Positions 35,346 to 47,935 of a stretch of DNA of 64,000 nt are shown piece by piece (position 1 is the first letter of the stretch; every line of letters starts with the position of its first letter). The stretch is taken from assembly GCA_029204225.1 (NCBI GenBank), contig CM055100.1:23815106-23879105 (forward strand), in the 5' to 3' direction. The notes under the pieces were generated by a model that was not told where the DNA came from, did no database searches, and saw nothing but the letters and a program-made list of their open reading frames with translations. This stretch comes from Diphasiastrum complanatum (Eukaryota; Streptophyta; Lycopodiopsida; Lycopodiales; Lycopodiaceae). The position numbers and the translations under genes were made by a program.

Positions 35346-36562
35346 TCGGTTGGATAGTCGAGATCAAGTGCTAGGGATTGTTTGGACATGTTTGATACAG
35401 ATGCATAATTCAAGTGTCCTAAGCGATGATGCCATAGTAATGTTTTATTGACAAGAAGAGAGGTCTTTAAGGCTTGACTAATATCAGAATAACAATGTGC
35501 CAATCTATATAAGTATCCTTGTCTCTTGCCGAGTGCAAGGATCGTATTGCTCCTATCGATAATTCTACATTGATCATACTCAAACTCCGCCTTATGACCT
35601 AAACCTGTAATTCTACTTACTGATAAAAAATTTGTAGATATTTCAGGAACATACAAGACTTTTGACAGTAGTTTGAATTGATCATGTTGGAGCCTTAATC
35701 TTATAGTACCTTCACCTTCGATAGTGTGAGTGCTATCGTCACCGAGATGAACATACTTCTTTGTGTTGTAAGGCGTATAGGAGTGAAATATCTCACGATG
35801 ATTGGTCATATGTTGAGTAGCTCCAGAATCCAAAAACCAAGAACATCAAAAAATGCCTTTTGGTCTTTGACCATAAATGCGCTTTCGTCCATGTCGACTT
35901 CGGGAGATGATGAAACTATGTTTGTTATTTGATCAAGTTGCTTGGCTGAATTCTTCGGTTTGAGAATTCGACAATCCTGGATCTCACAGTTATTGCGCTT
36001 GCAATACCTACAAAACATCTTCTTCTTTGACTGTGGATTTGATGATTGTCCTTGACCTTGAGTCAGCTTTTGATTCGATGTAGATTGCTTGGAGCTTTTT
36101 TGCTTCTGTCATTTTGAGCCTTTGTTGACATACAGATCATGAGATGAAGAAGTAGACGAAGTGTCTTGGCTTCTTCGATTATCTTCTTGCAGCAACATAG
36201 TGATAACTCTGTAAGAGTTAAATCTAAGTGTGTCGATATGATCATCACCCATTTCTCGTATGTAGAAGGTAGGCTTGAAAGCAATGTTATAATTGCGTCT
36301 TGATTGTCTATGACTGATCCGACAGCGCCATCTGTTGCGAGAGATTTTTAAACTGGTTAATGTGACTTTGAAGGATAATAAGCGTGAAAGCTTTACCATC
36401 TTCGATTTCGACTTCATCATCTTCAGGCTTCACTTCGATACCTGTAACAATATCCCACAACTCATTGGCGATTAGCAAGGTCTTCACCTTAAATTTTCAC
36501 AAATGATAATTGGATCCATTCAACTTGTCTGTGATAAGATTGGCTTTACTTTGAAAATCCAT
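35346..36562 (-). pseudogene. Copia fragment: gag start to pre-integrase
   Basis: On the minus strand gag starts at 36562 and reads, with shifts, 'LITDKLNGSNYHL' then 'LIANELWDIVTGI'. It continues through 36063-36420 to a zinc knuckle at 35806-36018 (C-R-Y-C-K-R-N-N-C-E-I-Q-D-C, with cysteine in place of histidine). The protease (D-S-G-A) and GAG-pre-integrase ('LLWHHRLGHLNYASV') lie in 35270-35833. It is the same family as the relic at 262-2757, with matching nucleotides from 'gatagtcgagatcaagt' on, and is truncated before the integrase core. Confidence 0.85.
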
Positions 36563-36569
36563 CTGGAAC

Positions 36570-37440
36570 TTTAGTTTGTCGATTGTATCGATGACGTTAA
36601 GAGAGAGACACAATGCTGCGCTATTGTTGATTATTTGGTGCTCCATACCGTGGTGCCACATTCGGTGCTCCTTGGTGATAAGAATAAGAGGTCTGATAAG
36701 GGTTCCTCTTCTGTTGTATAATCCTGGGGTTGAATGGAAAAAATGTCATTTCGTGCGACGATGCGTTGCACAGGTGGCAATACCTTTGTGTCAGCCAGAG
36801 ATTCTACTTCAAAATTGGACACTCGTTTGTTGTATGGTTCTAGGTGCAAACTAGACACCATACATTTTCTCTTCAAGGATACTGCAGTTGGTTCTGCTCA
36901 GGTGCGTTAGAAGTTGATGCTACAGTTCCTTGCAAGGCCTTCAGCTTTTGATCAAACTGGGTCGTTAACTACTTCATCTGTTATTTGTGTAACTTTGTCA
37001 TTTGTTCCATCAGCAGGTTTGTTGAAACACTAGAAGCATTCGAGGTGGATGCTACCGAAGGAATTGGATTATGAGTTGTTGAATAAGAATCATCTTTCGA
37101 ATCTTCATCCTCTTCCCTAATCGCATCTTCCATTGCTTCTTGCAACGTGGCATATTGCTCCCATCGTTTGAGTTCTCTTTTGATACTTTGTGGCAGGCCC
37201 ACAAGGAATCACATGATCACCGCATGATCGGGAGAGTTAGGGTCATGTTGCATTCGGATCTTAAGTGTTTGACCCGCTCATTGTAATCTTGGACCCTTTC
37301 TCTTTTTCCCGCTGCTACAACTCTGGGATGGTTTGGTGTCTGATTTTTTGCTCTAGCTGCTACTGATCAGCCGAATCTCAGATTCATTCGACGAGGAAGT
37401 TCAAGGTAGCTAGATCTATAGAATACTGTCTGGATCCTTG
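36570..37440 (-). pseudogene. gag-like remnant of a second retrotransposon
   Basis: The frame 36981-37202 reads 'GLPQSIKRELKRWEQYATLQEAMEDAIREEDED', a common retrotransposon gag pattern. Upstream on the minus strand 'VQDYNERVKHL' fits the preceding gag helix after frame changes. 36631-36876 is open but not recognised. Confidence 0.5.
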
Positions 37441-37489
37441 AGGATTTGATCATTTTTGTTGGCCAAAAGTGTGATTTTAGGCCCCTTAC

Positions 37490-37770
37490 GATGGTTTTTC
37501 CTTGATAACTTTTTGATGACCTTCAACTTTTGTCCCAATTTTTGTAGGCCCCGAAGAATGGCCTACAATCCCAAATCTTCTCTTTCAAACATTATCCAAC
37601 CCTCAACTTTTGTCTATGTAGTAACAAGGCATCAAAGGGTGACCTTCAACTTTTGTTCCAATGACAACAAGGCCCCAAAGGGTGGTCTTAAACTTTTGTC
37701 CAAGCAACAACAAGCACAAAAATAGGTAATCTTCAAGCATTGTCCAATTATAACAAGGCCCCCAAAGGGT
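37490..37770. repeat. imperfect tandem repeat, roughly 40-60 bp units
   Basis: Recurring blocks 'ccttcaacttttgtcc' and 'acaaggccccaaagggtgg' appear at about 37520, 37600, 37650, 37690 and 37755 with variable spacing. No protein is encoded. Confidence 0.55.
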
Positions 37771-38691
<921 letters not shown>

Positions 38692-38921
38692 TATTAGACA
38701 AAGACACAATTGGTTTGACGAGTTGTTTCTTGTGAATGGCATTTCAAAGTGTAATTACATTTGGGTAAATTTTGCATGCAAGTTAGAAAGAAAAAGACAT
38801 TTTTCTAGAGAATCACAAAATTTGCCAAGGAATTCTAAAAGGTTTTGAAATCCAATAATTTTATCTTGGCTATGAATGGGGAATTTTAAGGGTTTATGCT
38901 AATTTCAACAATTTATTTAGG

Positions 38922-39129
38922 TTTCTTTGAAGAAAAATGCTTCTTGGTTTCCAAGGGGAGGCTCGAATCTGAGACCAAAGAAACTTTGGATGTCAAGCTA
39001 ACCAACTGAGCCAACCCCGTTGGGCTTTCTTTGAAGAAAAATGCTTCTTGGTTTCCAAGGGGAGGCTCGAACCTAAGACCAAAGAAACTTTGGATGTCAA
39101 GCTAACCAACTAAGCCAACCCCGTTGATC
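38922..39129 (-). mobile_element. tandem pair of tRNA-derived SINE units
   Basis: Two head-to-tail units of about 104 bp (38922-39025 and 39026-39129). On the minus strand each has an RNA polymerase III A-box-like TGGCTCAGTTGGTTAGC (unit 1), a B-box-like TCAGATTCGAGCC about 35 nt later, and a short 3' tail ending in 'aaagaaa'. The tRNA-like part is about 64 nt and lacks a normal acceptor stem, so it is a SINE head rather than a tRNA gene. A diverged relative lies at 45244-45325 on the plus strand. Confidence 0.7.
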
Positions 39130-39594
39130 GAAGAAAAATGAAGAAAGTATTATGTTAAAGACATAAAGTTAGAAACACGAAAGCTATTTATAAGGTTACA
39201 AAATTGGATCTTACAAGAATTCTTTTGTAGCTACAAAAATTGATCTCTTCCAGGATTATTAGTTTGGAAAAAATTCAAATGCACATGATTTATATTGTTA
39301 TACTTAGATTAGTCAAGTGATTATTGTATGTGATCAATGAAGCATCTCAATGTTGCAACTTCGCCTAAGAACATTGAATGTGTAGTTACCATTTTTCTCA
39401 ACAAATGATGCATGCCATCCAGTGTGTCAACAATCTTATTCCATTTGTACGTGTAGTTGTAATGTTCAAATCTTTAGCTAGGATGACTTCCTTATTTTTT
39501 CACAACATTATGGGACAATATAACAATACAAAAGGTCCCAAAAACAATGTGTTAGTCTCATTCAAGCATCCCTATAGACACACCTACACACGCG

Positions 39595-39641
<47 letters not shown>

Positions 39642-40850
39642 GAGGATACAAAAACACCACAAAACCTCATCATAAACTATGAGATTAAACCATAATTACT
39701 AGATATTAGGCTGCTAGAATATTCTACTTTTCTAGATGAGAGAGCAACGAATGGTAGACAAATAACTACAAGAATTTTGGGATGTGACTTAATTCCAAGG
39801 CAATGATAATGTGGACAGAGACCAATAAATTAACAAATGTTAGAAATAAGCCCAGATCTAACAATCTGCAAATAAGCTCAACCCAATCTACAAGCATGCT
39901 AGTTAGTTAGCCAAGAAGCTCAAACTATCTATTTTTATGCTGATTTATTGGCTTAGACTTTGAAAAGCTATTAAGTCAAGTTAGGAAGCACTATGCTAGT
40001 TAATCCGAGTGAAATAAGAGGATTGGCCAAGAGAGTTGACTTTAAAATGGGCCAACCACAAGACTCAGTTGTTTTCACAAGAAGGAGCCCTTCTATGTGA
40101 AATATATCTTTAATGTTATTATACTAGAATTCTAAAAGAAGGATTATCTATTCGTCTCCAAGTTTGAGTGCCCTTTGTGCATTTCTCATTGAATGTCAGA
40201 AGGTGATTGATTGATGTGACATGATACTTTTTTGTAAAATGTGATGAATGCATTCGCTTGAGAGGTGAAAGAGTTCAAGGGACTAAAGCTTTGTATATTT
40301 TCTAGCTTGAAAAAGCCTAACCCAAATAAATTATATAGTTTACCTCGATGTTAAAAATATGCACATCTATTCAACCATACCCACATCCTCTCTCTTCCTA
40401 GCATGCCAATTTTTTCAACTATACTTTGTTGATCAATTGCATTGCAAACACATGAGTGTGGTTGGCCCTTATGTACATTGGAGATTCCCAACATGTGCTC
40501 TTTCTCTAACATTCCTCACATTCAATCCAAGAAGGCACCAAGTGCTAGAGATTTCCATGGCATAAGCATTTTTGTCCTTCCTTTATTACTATAATCACAT
40601 GTTTTCCAACTATATCAAGCATGTTTTTTTTTTATTGTTGCTATTCTCCATCATGCTGGTCCCATTTGTTTTCCAAATATTACAAATTACCCTAGGCGTT
40701 ATGTCCTTCCCAAGGGCTTTGCAAATGGAATGCCCTACTAGTCTTAATCGTGATAGTATGTTTTATAAAGCCTTTATAAATCCACCTAAAAACACATATG
40801 GTAGTGGATGCAACCTTACACATAGAGTCATAGCCACTACCCTATACATG
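39130..40850. other. mostly unassigned intergenic sequence
   Basis: Apart from the microsatellite at 39591-39640, no gene, repeat end or motif is recognised. The open frames at 39378-39695, 40359-40565 and 40572-40853 have no recognisable content. Confidence 0.4.
39591..39640. repeat. (CG)n(CA)n microsatellite
   Basis: CG run 39591-39603 passing into a CA run. Alternating purine-pyrimidine, a sequence type able to adopt Z-DNA. Confidence 0.9.
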
Positions 40851-40942
40851 TGAGCCCGCAACAAAATGGGGTTAGGCTTTCTCAAACTATAAAAGATACA
40901 GATTAGCTCCTTATACTCATTGAAGGCAAAACTCCTTATGAG

Positions 40943-42934
40943 ATGTTGTATGGAAAGAGACCCAATCTTAATCACTTGAAAGTTTTTGGGTGTATATGTT
41001 ATGTGCATGTGCCATTGGAAACAAGAACCAAGGAGGATCCATCTTCCACAAGAGGGATCATGCTTGGATATGCAAGCTCAAGCAAGGGCTACAAAGTCTA
41101 TCTCCCATCCTTGAACAAATTTGTTGTTTCAAAGGATGTCATCTTTGATGAACATCATATGCATATGCTTGAAGAAGGCTCAAGTGCTCCAACAATCAAG
41201 AAGAAGATGGCCGAGGAGCAAGATCTTGGTTTTGAGGAGGAGCTCATGGAGGAGCAAGCACCAAACCCACCTATCACACCAAGGAGATCTTCAAGGGCAA
41301 AAGTGGAGCCATCAAGGCTCACATATTAAGGCAAAGGACAGCAAGTTGAGGGTATCTCATCCACTTCTTATGCTTTATCTAGTTTTGAAGAACCGTCTAA
41401 TGTTGAAGATGCATTGAACTCCAAAAAATGGTATAAAGCTATGTTGGATGAGTATGATGCCTTGATTGAGAATGAAACTTGGTTGCTTGTTGAGAGACCT
41501 CAAAGGAATGTAATAGGATGCAAGTGGGTCTTCAAGCTTAAGTTGAATGCAAATGGGAGTGTTAACAAACATAAAGCAAGATTAGTTGCAAAAGGTTATG
41601 CTCAAGAGAAAGGGATAGACTATGAGGAAACTTTTGCACCCGTGGCCAAGATGGTCACAATAAGACTAATCATTGCACTTGCATCACATTTTGGATGGAT
41701 TCTATGTCAAATGGATGTCTCTAATGCTTTCTTGAATGGTTTTTTGGAAGAGGATATCTATATGGAGCAGCCACAAGGGTTCATCAAGCATGGAATGGAG
41801 AACAAAGTATGCCATCTCCAAAGAAGCATCTATGGCTTGAAGCAAGCCTCGAGATCTTGGAATTCAAGACTACATTGCTATCTTATTTCACTTTCTTTTG
41901 TTCAAAGTGAATATGATCCCACTCTTTACATTAAGTTTGATGATGTTGGTATTGTACTTTTACTCACTTATGTAGATGACATCATCATTAGTGAAAATAG
42001 TGTTGATGGTATTGAAAAAATCAAGATAGATCTATCCTTAGAGTTCAAGATGGTAGATCTAGGGTGTCTTCACTTCATCTTAGGCATAGAAGTACTTAGA
42101 GGGTCTGATTTTATCTTTATAAGTCAAGTAAACTATGCTCAAAGTCTTTTGAAGAAGTTTAAGATGGAAGTATGCAAAAGTGTTGACACACCAATGGAGC
42201 AAGATGTAAAAGTGCCAAATGAAGATGATGAAAGATCCTTCATGGACATCACTTTGTTTAGGCAACTTATAGGTTCCTTAATGTGGATCACTATAACTAG
42301 ACCAGATCTTAGCTTTAGTGTATGTAGGTTGAGCCAATCCATGCAAAAGCCATTGAATATCCATTGGAAAAAGGCTAAGAGGATTCTAAGATACATCTCG
42401 GGTACATTGGATTTTGGGATTCTATATAGAGGAGATGTGATTAACCTTCATGCATTTAGTGATTCAGATTTTGCAGGGGACAAGAGGGATAGGAAATCAA
42501 CAAGTGCCTATTCAACTTTCATAGGAGAAGGTGTGGTTTCATGGCTTTCAAAAAAGCAAGAAACTATATCTCTATCTTCAACCGAGGCCGAGTACAAAGC
42601 TTTGACAACCACTACAAAGGAGGTACTTTGGATCAAGAGATTATTGGTGGAGCTAAAGATCATGGATTCAGAGGAGGCACCAATCATCTACAATGACAAT
42701 ATATCAGCCCAGCACCTTGTATCTAACCCAATCTTCCATGCAAGATCTAAGCACATTGAGATATGCCATCACTTTGTGAGAGAAATGGTACAAGCCAAGG
42801 AGATTGCTTTGGAGCATGTTCCAAGCAATGAATGTGTAGCTGATCTACTTACTAAACCACTTCAAAATACACCTTTTATGAAGTTCAGATCATCACTTGG
42901 AGTGATTAGTAAAGCAATGATTGAACCAAGCTAG
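40943..42934 (+). pseudogene. Copia integrase C-terminus, RT and RNase H with one stop
   Basis: Two in-phase frames (40943-41329 and 41414-42934) are split only by TAA at 41327-41329, where the young element at 3411-7361 reads 'SRLTYDGKG' and this one 'SRLTY' then stop. The second frame, 506 residues, has complete RT ('CKWVFKLKLNANGSVNKHKARL', 'MDVSNAFLNG', box 'YVDDIIIS') and RNase H ('HAFSDSDFAGDKRDRKSTSAY', 'SLSSTEAEYKAL', 'FHARSKHIEI'). Its chosen ATG is internal to the ancestral polyprotein. The RT/RNase H domain itself is undamaged. Confidence 0.85.
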
Positions 42935-42948
42935 ATAGTGAGGAGGAG

Positions 42949-43630
42949 TGTTAAAAATTCACAATTCTAGCTTGACTAGTTTTGGTCATATGACTTGTAA
43001 ATAGTTAGATGGTCATGATGTGACTTGTCACACGTGCCAAATAGCATAGGATTCCATTCATAAGGATGCTCTCAAGTAGACCTAAGTGTTAGAACCTTTG
43101 GAATGAGTCCAAATTATGCTTAGATACAAGGGAGAAAAAATAGGAGCTATTTTTGGTAATTTTTGCATTGTTGAGGGATCTCCAAGATTCCAACCCTAAC
43201 TTGGTAGGGATGAAAGATCCACCAAAATTAGAATTAGGGATAGGTTTAGGGCTACTCATACCTGCCCAAAATCGTGATGGATCATGTATATATAGGTGAT
43301 GATATCTCACCAAAATCAATCAAACAATTTCATGTTTTTTCTCTCATAATGGTGCAATTGCTCTCTATGTTCATAATTGTTTGAGTACTTGTGATTACTA
43401 ATGATTATAGGATTGAATGTAGGTCTGGTGTACAGTACTCAGACTGTGGGAGGCCGTACTTTCACACGTGTGAAGCCTTCTTCAAGGATTTAGGCCATTT
43501 AGTGAGGTTCAAGCATAGATTTTTGATGGATTTTGATGGTTCAACTTGTGCTAATCTTATGAAATCATAATCTATTGTTTCCCTCATCATTTCAAGTGTT
43601 TTAGGATCCTTATTTGCTGTAATTTTTACA
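42949..43630 (+). repeat. Copia 3' LTR
   Basis: 682 bp from TGTTAAAAATT to AATTTTTACA, with near-perfect terminal inverted repeats and a polypurine tract directly before it. It contains TTCACACGTGTGAA at 43461-43474. Confidence 0.8.
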
Positions 43631-45010
43631 CGCTGAAGGAAGGCTAAATCGTTACAAGACCAGGCTAGTCGCCAAAGGCTTTTCCCAGATTTCAGATATT
43701 GATTATTCATAAACCTTCAGTTCATTTTTCAAACATGCTTCGATCCACCTACTCCTCTCCTTTGCAGCTGCAACAAATCTTGAAGTCAACCAGATGGATG
43801 TCCAGACCGCTTTCCTCAATGAAACCACCGAAGAGGCAATCTACACAGCCAGAGGGATACGAACTCAACGACAAGCATCAGCACCTTGTATGCAAAATCC
43901 ACTAGGCGCTCTATGGACTAAAATAGTCACCTAGAGTCTGGTTCCAAAAGATCAACACATTTATGATATAGAATGGTTTTATTCCAAACTCGGCAAGTCT
44001 GTATCCAATTATTTCATCATCATCAATCTCTATGTAGATGATACACTCTTATTCAGTAACAATGTGAATCTGATGAAGGATACAAAATGCATGCTGGCCT
44101 AGGAATACAAGATGACTGACATAGGTCAAGTCCACTATTGTCTTGGAATCCAAATCCAACGAGATCGACCCAACAGACTGATTTTTATCAGTCCGCAACG
44201 ATATCTCAACAACGTGCTGAAAAAGTATGGAATGGCCAATTGCCAGCCAAGTCACTTTCCACTCGAGCCTGGACTAAAGCTATCAAATGAACAATGTCCT
44301 CAAAGTGAGGCAAAAAATGAAGAGATGAAGCGCTACCCATTTCAATTCATCATCGGCTCACTAATGTACGCAATGAACTACACGCGACCAGACCTTGCAT
44401 ATTCGATTGGTACACTTAGCCAGTTCCTGTCAAATCCAGGCTTAACTCATTGAAAAGCACTAACAAAGGTCATGAAGTACATCCAAGCAACGAAAACTCT
44501 CAGCATCTGTTACGAAGGCAGCCACATTGCCAACATCCTTGAAGCCTACACATATGCAGATTGGGTAGGCGACGTCGACAGCAGAAAATCAACTTTTGGA
44601 TTTGTATTTTTATACAACCAGGGCTCAATCTCATGGAACAGCCAGAAGCAGACCTCAGTTCCATTATCATCAACGGAATCCGAATACATAGCTGCCACAA
44701 ATGCAACCAAAGAGGTGATCTGGCTAAGGCAACTGCTTGCAGACATCAACCTTGCACAAACACTTCCTACAACAATCTATTGTGACAATCAAAGCACGAT
44801 AGCGTTATCTCTCAATCCGAGATTTCACTCTCAAAGCAAACATATCGAAATCAAGTATCATTACCTTAGAGAGAAAGTGCATAACCAGGAAGTAGCATTG
44901 GTTTTCTGCAGAACAAACTACATGATAGTAGATTACTTCACAAAGGCTCTATCAAAGGAGCAACATCTCAGATTTAATGATATGTTAAAATTTCTATCAG
45001 TAATATTTGC
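43631..45010 (+). pseudogene. Copia RT/RNase H fragment
   Basis: Sequence right after the previous LTR reads 'RYKTRLVAKGFSQ' and, with shifts, 'VNQMDVQTAFLNE' and 'INLYVDDTLLF'. The frame 44112-44453 gives RT end and connection ('MTDIGQVHYCLGIQIQRD', 'TRPDLAYSIGTLSQFL'), then TGA at 44451-44453 where tryptophan is expected. 44472-45010 is RNase H ('TYADWVGDVDSRKSTFGF', 'PLSSTESEYIAA', 'CDNQSTIALSLNP', 'SKHIEIKYHYLREKV'). The 5' part is not seen on the far side of the neighbouring element. Confidence 0.8.
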
Positions 45011-45243
45011 CAACCAAGGTCCTTCTTTGATGGATGATGGAACATACGCTTTGTGGTTTATACCCATTCTCTCATACCAAGTAATGCACAACTCAAATTG
45101 CATAGATAGGCATGTCAATAAATGTTGCATGCTACCCAAGAGATACAACTCATTGGGCTCATCTCCAAGGTAGGTTGGGCATGCATCAATCATGGGAGCA
45201 TCGACAACATGCCTTTGTCATAAACATGTACTTAGCAATCCAT

Positions 45244-45325
45244 CGGGGTTGGCTCAATTGATTAGCTTGGCATCCAAACTTTCTTTGGTCCCAAGTTCTA
45301 GGCCCCCATGGAAACCAAGATGCAT
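45244..45325 (+). mobile_element. tRNA-derived SINE fragment
   Basis: Plus-strand 'GGGGTTGGCTCAATTGATTAGC' type A-box region and 'CCAAGTTCTAGGCC' B-box remnant match the SINE units at 38922-39129 read on their own strand, with about ten differences. The B-box core TTCGA has become TTCTA. Confidence 0.6.
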
Positions 45326-45429
45326 CAACACTTACTTGCAAGAAAATGACAAAATCATGTCAAACTCTTATTCACTTAAAAATGATAGAGACAATGTCGC
45401 ATGTGGCTATTTTAGTTCATTTTTGTAGA

Positions 45430-46030
45430 GCTACAATTTTGGTTCATTTATGCAGACAGAACGTTTATAGCCAATTTCACCGCTTATCAGCAATCAATGA
45501 TAAGGATCGGATGGATGCGAGCTGATCATCAGCCAACTGGCGATCGCATTTGAAGACCTTATTTCTTAATATAAATAGCTATTCATATTCATATAGTTTT
45601 ATGATTATCATAATTATCAGAAGCATTTTGAATAGTTAGCTCTCTCTCCCAAGCCTGTGAGCTTGAACACTCCTGAGCATTCTAGCTCACTTCTTAGAGT
45701 TGTTGCTATTGTGCTATTGCTCATCAACATTGCGCTTAAATCAGACTTTCATTTTAGCCGCTCAGAGATAGCATAGAGTACGCGGCTTCGATTCGCAACT
45801 TATTGTACTCATTTACTTCTGTTATGTTTTCATACTGAATAAATACTATCCTTCATTGTGTTCAGCTTTCATCTCAGAATATATGCGTTTCTATATTTCT
45901 TTGTGACTAATTCGCGAACAATTCGCGACTAATTATTTGGTTGATAATTTTCGATGCTTAATTGTTTGGCTACGTAGTCACTGTAGTACTGGCGATTTCA
46001 AAGTTAGTTACTATAAGTTCAAACGTGATT
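45430..46030 (+). repeat. Copia-like LTR relic (plus orientation)
   Basis: Has 'ttaatataaatag' as a TATA box near 45569 and a CT-rich leader. It matches, in inverted orientation, the block at 46660-47240: shared 'actatccttcattgtgtt', 'attgtttggcta', 'gatttcaaagtt'. Confidence 0.5.
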
Positions 46031-46159
46031 TTTATCACTATTGTCTTGTTTGAAATTGATAGGTGTAGACATCTGAAGGTTCAAACTATCGAATGCCTAC
46101 AAGTGTTGAGACAAAATGAACTGTCGAGCAATTTGAATTATCGAATTCGAAGCTAGGCA

Positions 46160-46640
46160 ATCATGAAACATAGAACTGTCACGCTCAGTCGTAAGGAACA
46201 TTAGAAGAGGAGACATGTAGTTAACTGATAGTTTAGCATAAACCAACTTGTAATGATTACTTAAACTATCTTTTAATCGCTTTTGGAAAAACATAAGTAT
46301 GGACCAGAAATCAAAACAAATATAGATGAAGAAGAAGAGAAGAACGTTGTTAGTGCACAAGAACATAATTGTAAGAGGAGCATCGTGCCGCTGTTTGCGT
46401 TGCACTACCGACTCACTCCAATAGAAGAAAATACAAAAGATGTTATGTTCTTCCAACAATGTTTTTTGTGTTGTATTCATTATTGTTTGATTGATTGTTG
46501 CATTTTCTGTGATTCGTATTAGCGTATCTAGATCCAGTAATCTTGTGCATTGTGTAGCATACTTCTGCAATAGATAGCACATTTTCGCAGCATGGTATCA
46601 GAGCAGATTCATTAGATACAATATGGCTATTACAATTCAG
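46160..46640 (+). repeat. LTR end, tRNA-iMet PBS and gag start
   Basis: TGGTATCAGAGCAGATTC at 46593-46610 is a plant Copia PBS directly after an LTR ending '...CGCAGCA' (46592). A gag-like ATG follows at 46623. The LTR start upstream is not located. The internal region breaks off at about 46660 into the inverted relic. Confidence 0.6.
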
Positions 46641-46659
46641 GCAATGATCACAATCAATC

Positions 46660-47240
46660 TTGATGGCACAAAGCATAGTGACCAACTTTGAAATCGTTAG
46701 CACTATAGTGATTTCATAGCCAAACAATGAAGTATTGAATTATCAAACAAAACAATAAGAGATTATTAGCTACAAACAATCACAAAAATGCATACATTTT
46801 TGACATAATACTAAACACAATGAAGGATAGATTGATTCAACATAAAATAGGTGATGATGAGCACAAGACAATTACGAATAGAAACCACGTACTCTGAGCT
46901 ATCTCTGAGTAACTGAAACTCTATCTGAAGTACTTCTGCTAATAAGCAGTAAGCACGAGTAGCAATACTAAGCTAAGATAGAAACGAAACTAGAAAAGAA
47001 CATAATAAATGAAAATGATTGATATCAATTATTTATACTAAGCAATTGACGCACATCCAGTAGGACAACTAATTAGATCTTAGATCGCGATAGCCAATTG
47101 CCATAATGAGCTGGCATTTATCCAATCAGGACTTTCCAGAAATTTACTTGCTAGATGGTTAGGGCAAGTCTTTAGCTTCAATTCAAGTGGAACAATAATT
47201 ATCTTTCATTTGACATGGCTGAAGTGGCTGAAGTCTTCGA
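46660..47240 (-). repeat. Copia-like LTR relic (minus orientation)
   Basis: Inverted partner of 45430-46030. The minus strand has 'cttagtataaataat' as a TATA box near 47036. The homologous region is also visible as protein-like similarity of two short frames ('MFGYEITIVLTISKLVT' and 'MFGYVVTVVLAISKLVT'). Confidence 0.5.
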
Positions 47241-47619
47241 CTTTTGTCGGGGACGTCAATATGTCGGATGATGTTCGATAAAGATTGTCGGAGCCACTTG
47301 TGAATGATTCCCGAGTATTTTTGTAGATTGTGTAGAAACATGAAGAGAACTGTAGAACTGCATAAGTAAAATTTGACAATAGCCTGGTCATGATCTTGGA
47401 TTTTAGCACCTACAGTGGAGAGTACACTAAAACCCTCATTGTTGATTTTTGACCTATTCCACGGAAATAGTCATAATTTTATCACATTAAGTCAAAATAG
47501 ACTCAAAATTGATTCAAACATTAGCCAAAACACCAAAGTACAATTTTGATACCCTGTGTTAGCTGTATCATATAAACATAATTGAATGTATGGATCTAAA
47601 ATTGGTAGTCTCATTTATG

Positions 47620-47775
47620 ATAGGTTCGTATCGTACAACTCGGTTGTACTATACCATATAGCATGTTCATATCGTACAACGGTTTTGTACCGTACAATAG
47701 GTTTGTACCGTTTTGTACAAGTCTCAAAACCTATGATACTTATCATATGTTTGTACCGTATAGCAGGTTTGTAAC
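47620..47775. repeat. GTACCGT/GTACAA-rich palindromic minisatellite
   Basis: Repeated 'gtaccgtacaa', 'tcgtacaac' and 'tttgtaccg' blocks, each centred on the palindrome GTAC. It resembles, with lower GC, the array at 59060-59260. Confidence 0.6.
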
Positions 47776-47814
47776 CCCAACCTTAACTCCGTAGCCACAG
47801 TCTCAGATCTCTAA

Positions 47815-47935
47815 ACTCTAAACCCTAGCACTGATTCTCAGCCTCACCCTAACTATAATCCTAATCTTTAATCCTAACCCTAAATTCTAAACCCTACACT
47901 ATAAATCCTAATCTTACCACTAGCCCTAACACATA
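47815..47935. repeat. degenerate interstitial telomere-like repeat
   Basis: About 15 variants of CCCTAAA/CCTAATC in a row ('aaactctaaaccctag...taaccctaaattctaaaccctac'), the plant telomere unit in decayed form. It is internal to the window, so not a chromosome end. Confidence 0.65.

Larger units (their letters stand above)
40853..43630 (+). mobile_element. 5'-truncated Copia element with 3' LTR
   Basis: The internal part starts inside integrase ('SPQQNGV', 40853), loses about 40 codons, continues 'EGKTPYEMLYGKRPNL', and then carries RT and RNase H to 42934. It is followed by a polypurine tract (GTGAGGAGGAG, 42938-42948) and an LTR at 42949-43630. The 5' LTR, gag, protease and integrase core are missing, so it cannot move itself. 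Confidence 0.85.

Noticed and set aside
37490-37770. CRISPR-like spaced repeats
   Set aside because: Eukaryotic context, imperfect units, variable spacing and no associated genes.
38940-39015. Possible tRNA gene
   Set aside because: A and B boxes are present, but the tRNA-like part is only about 64 nt, the acceptor stem does not pair, and the unit is repeated with a SINE-like tail.
47815-47935. Chromosome end / true telomere
   Set aside because: Units are degenerate and are followed by 16 kb of ordinary sequence.
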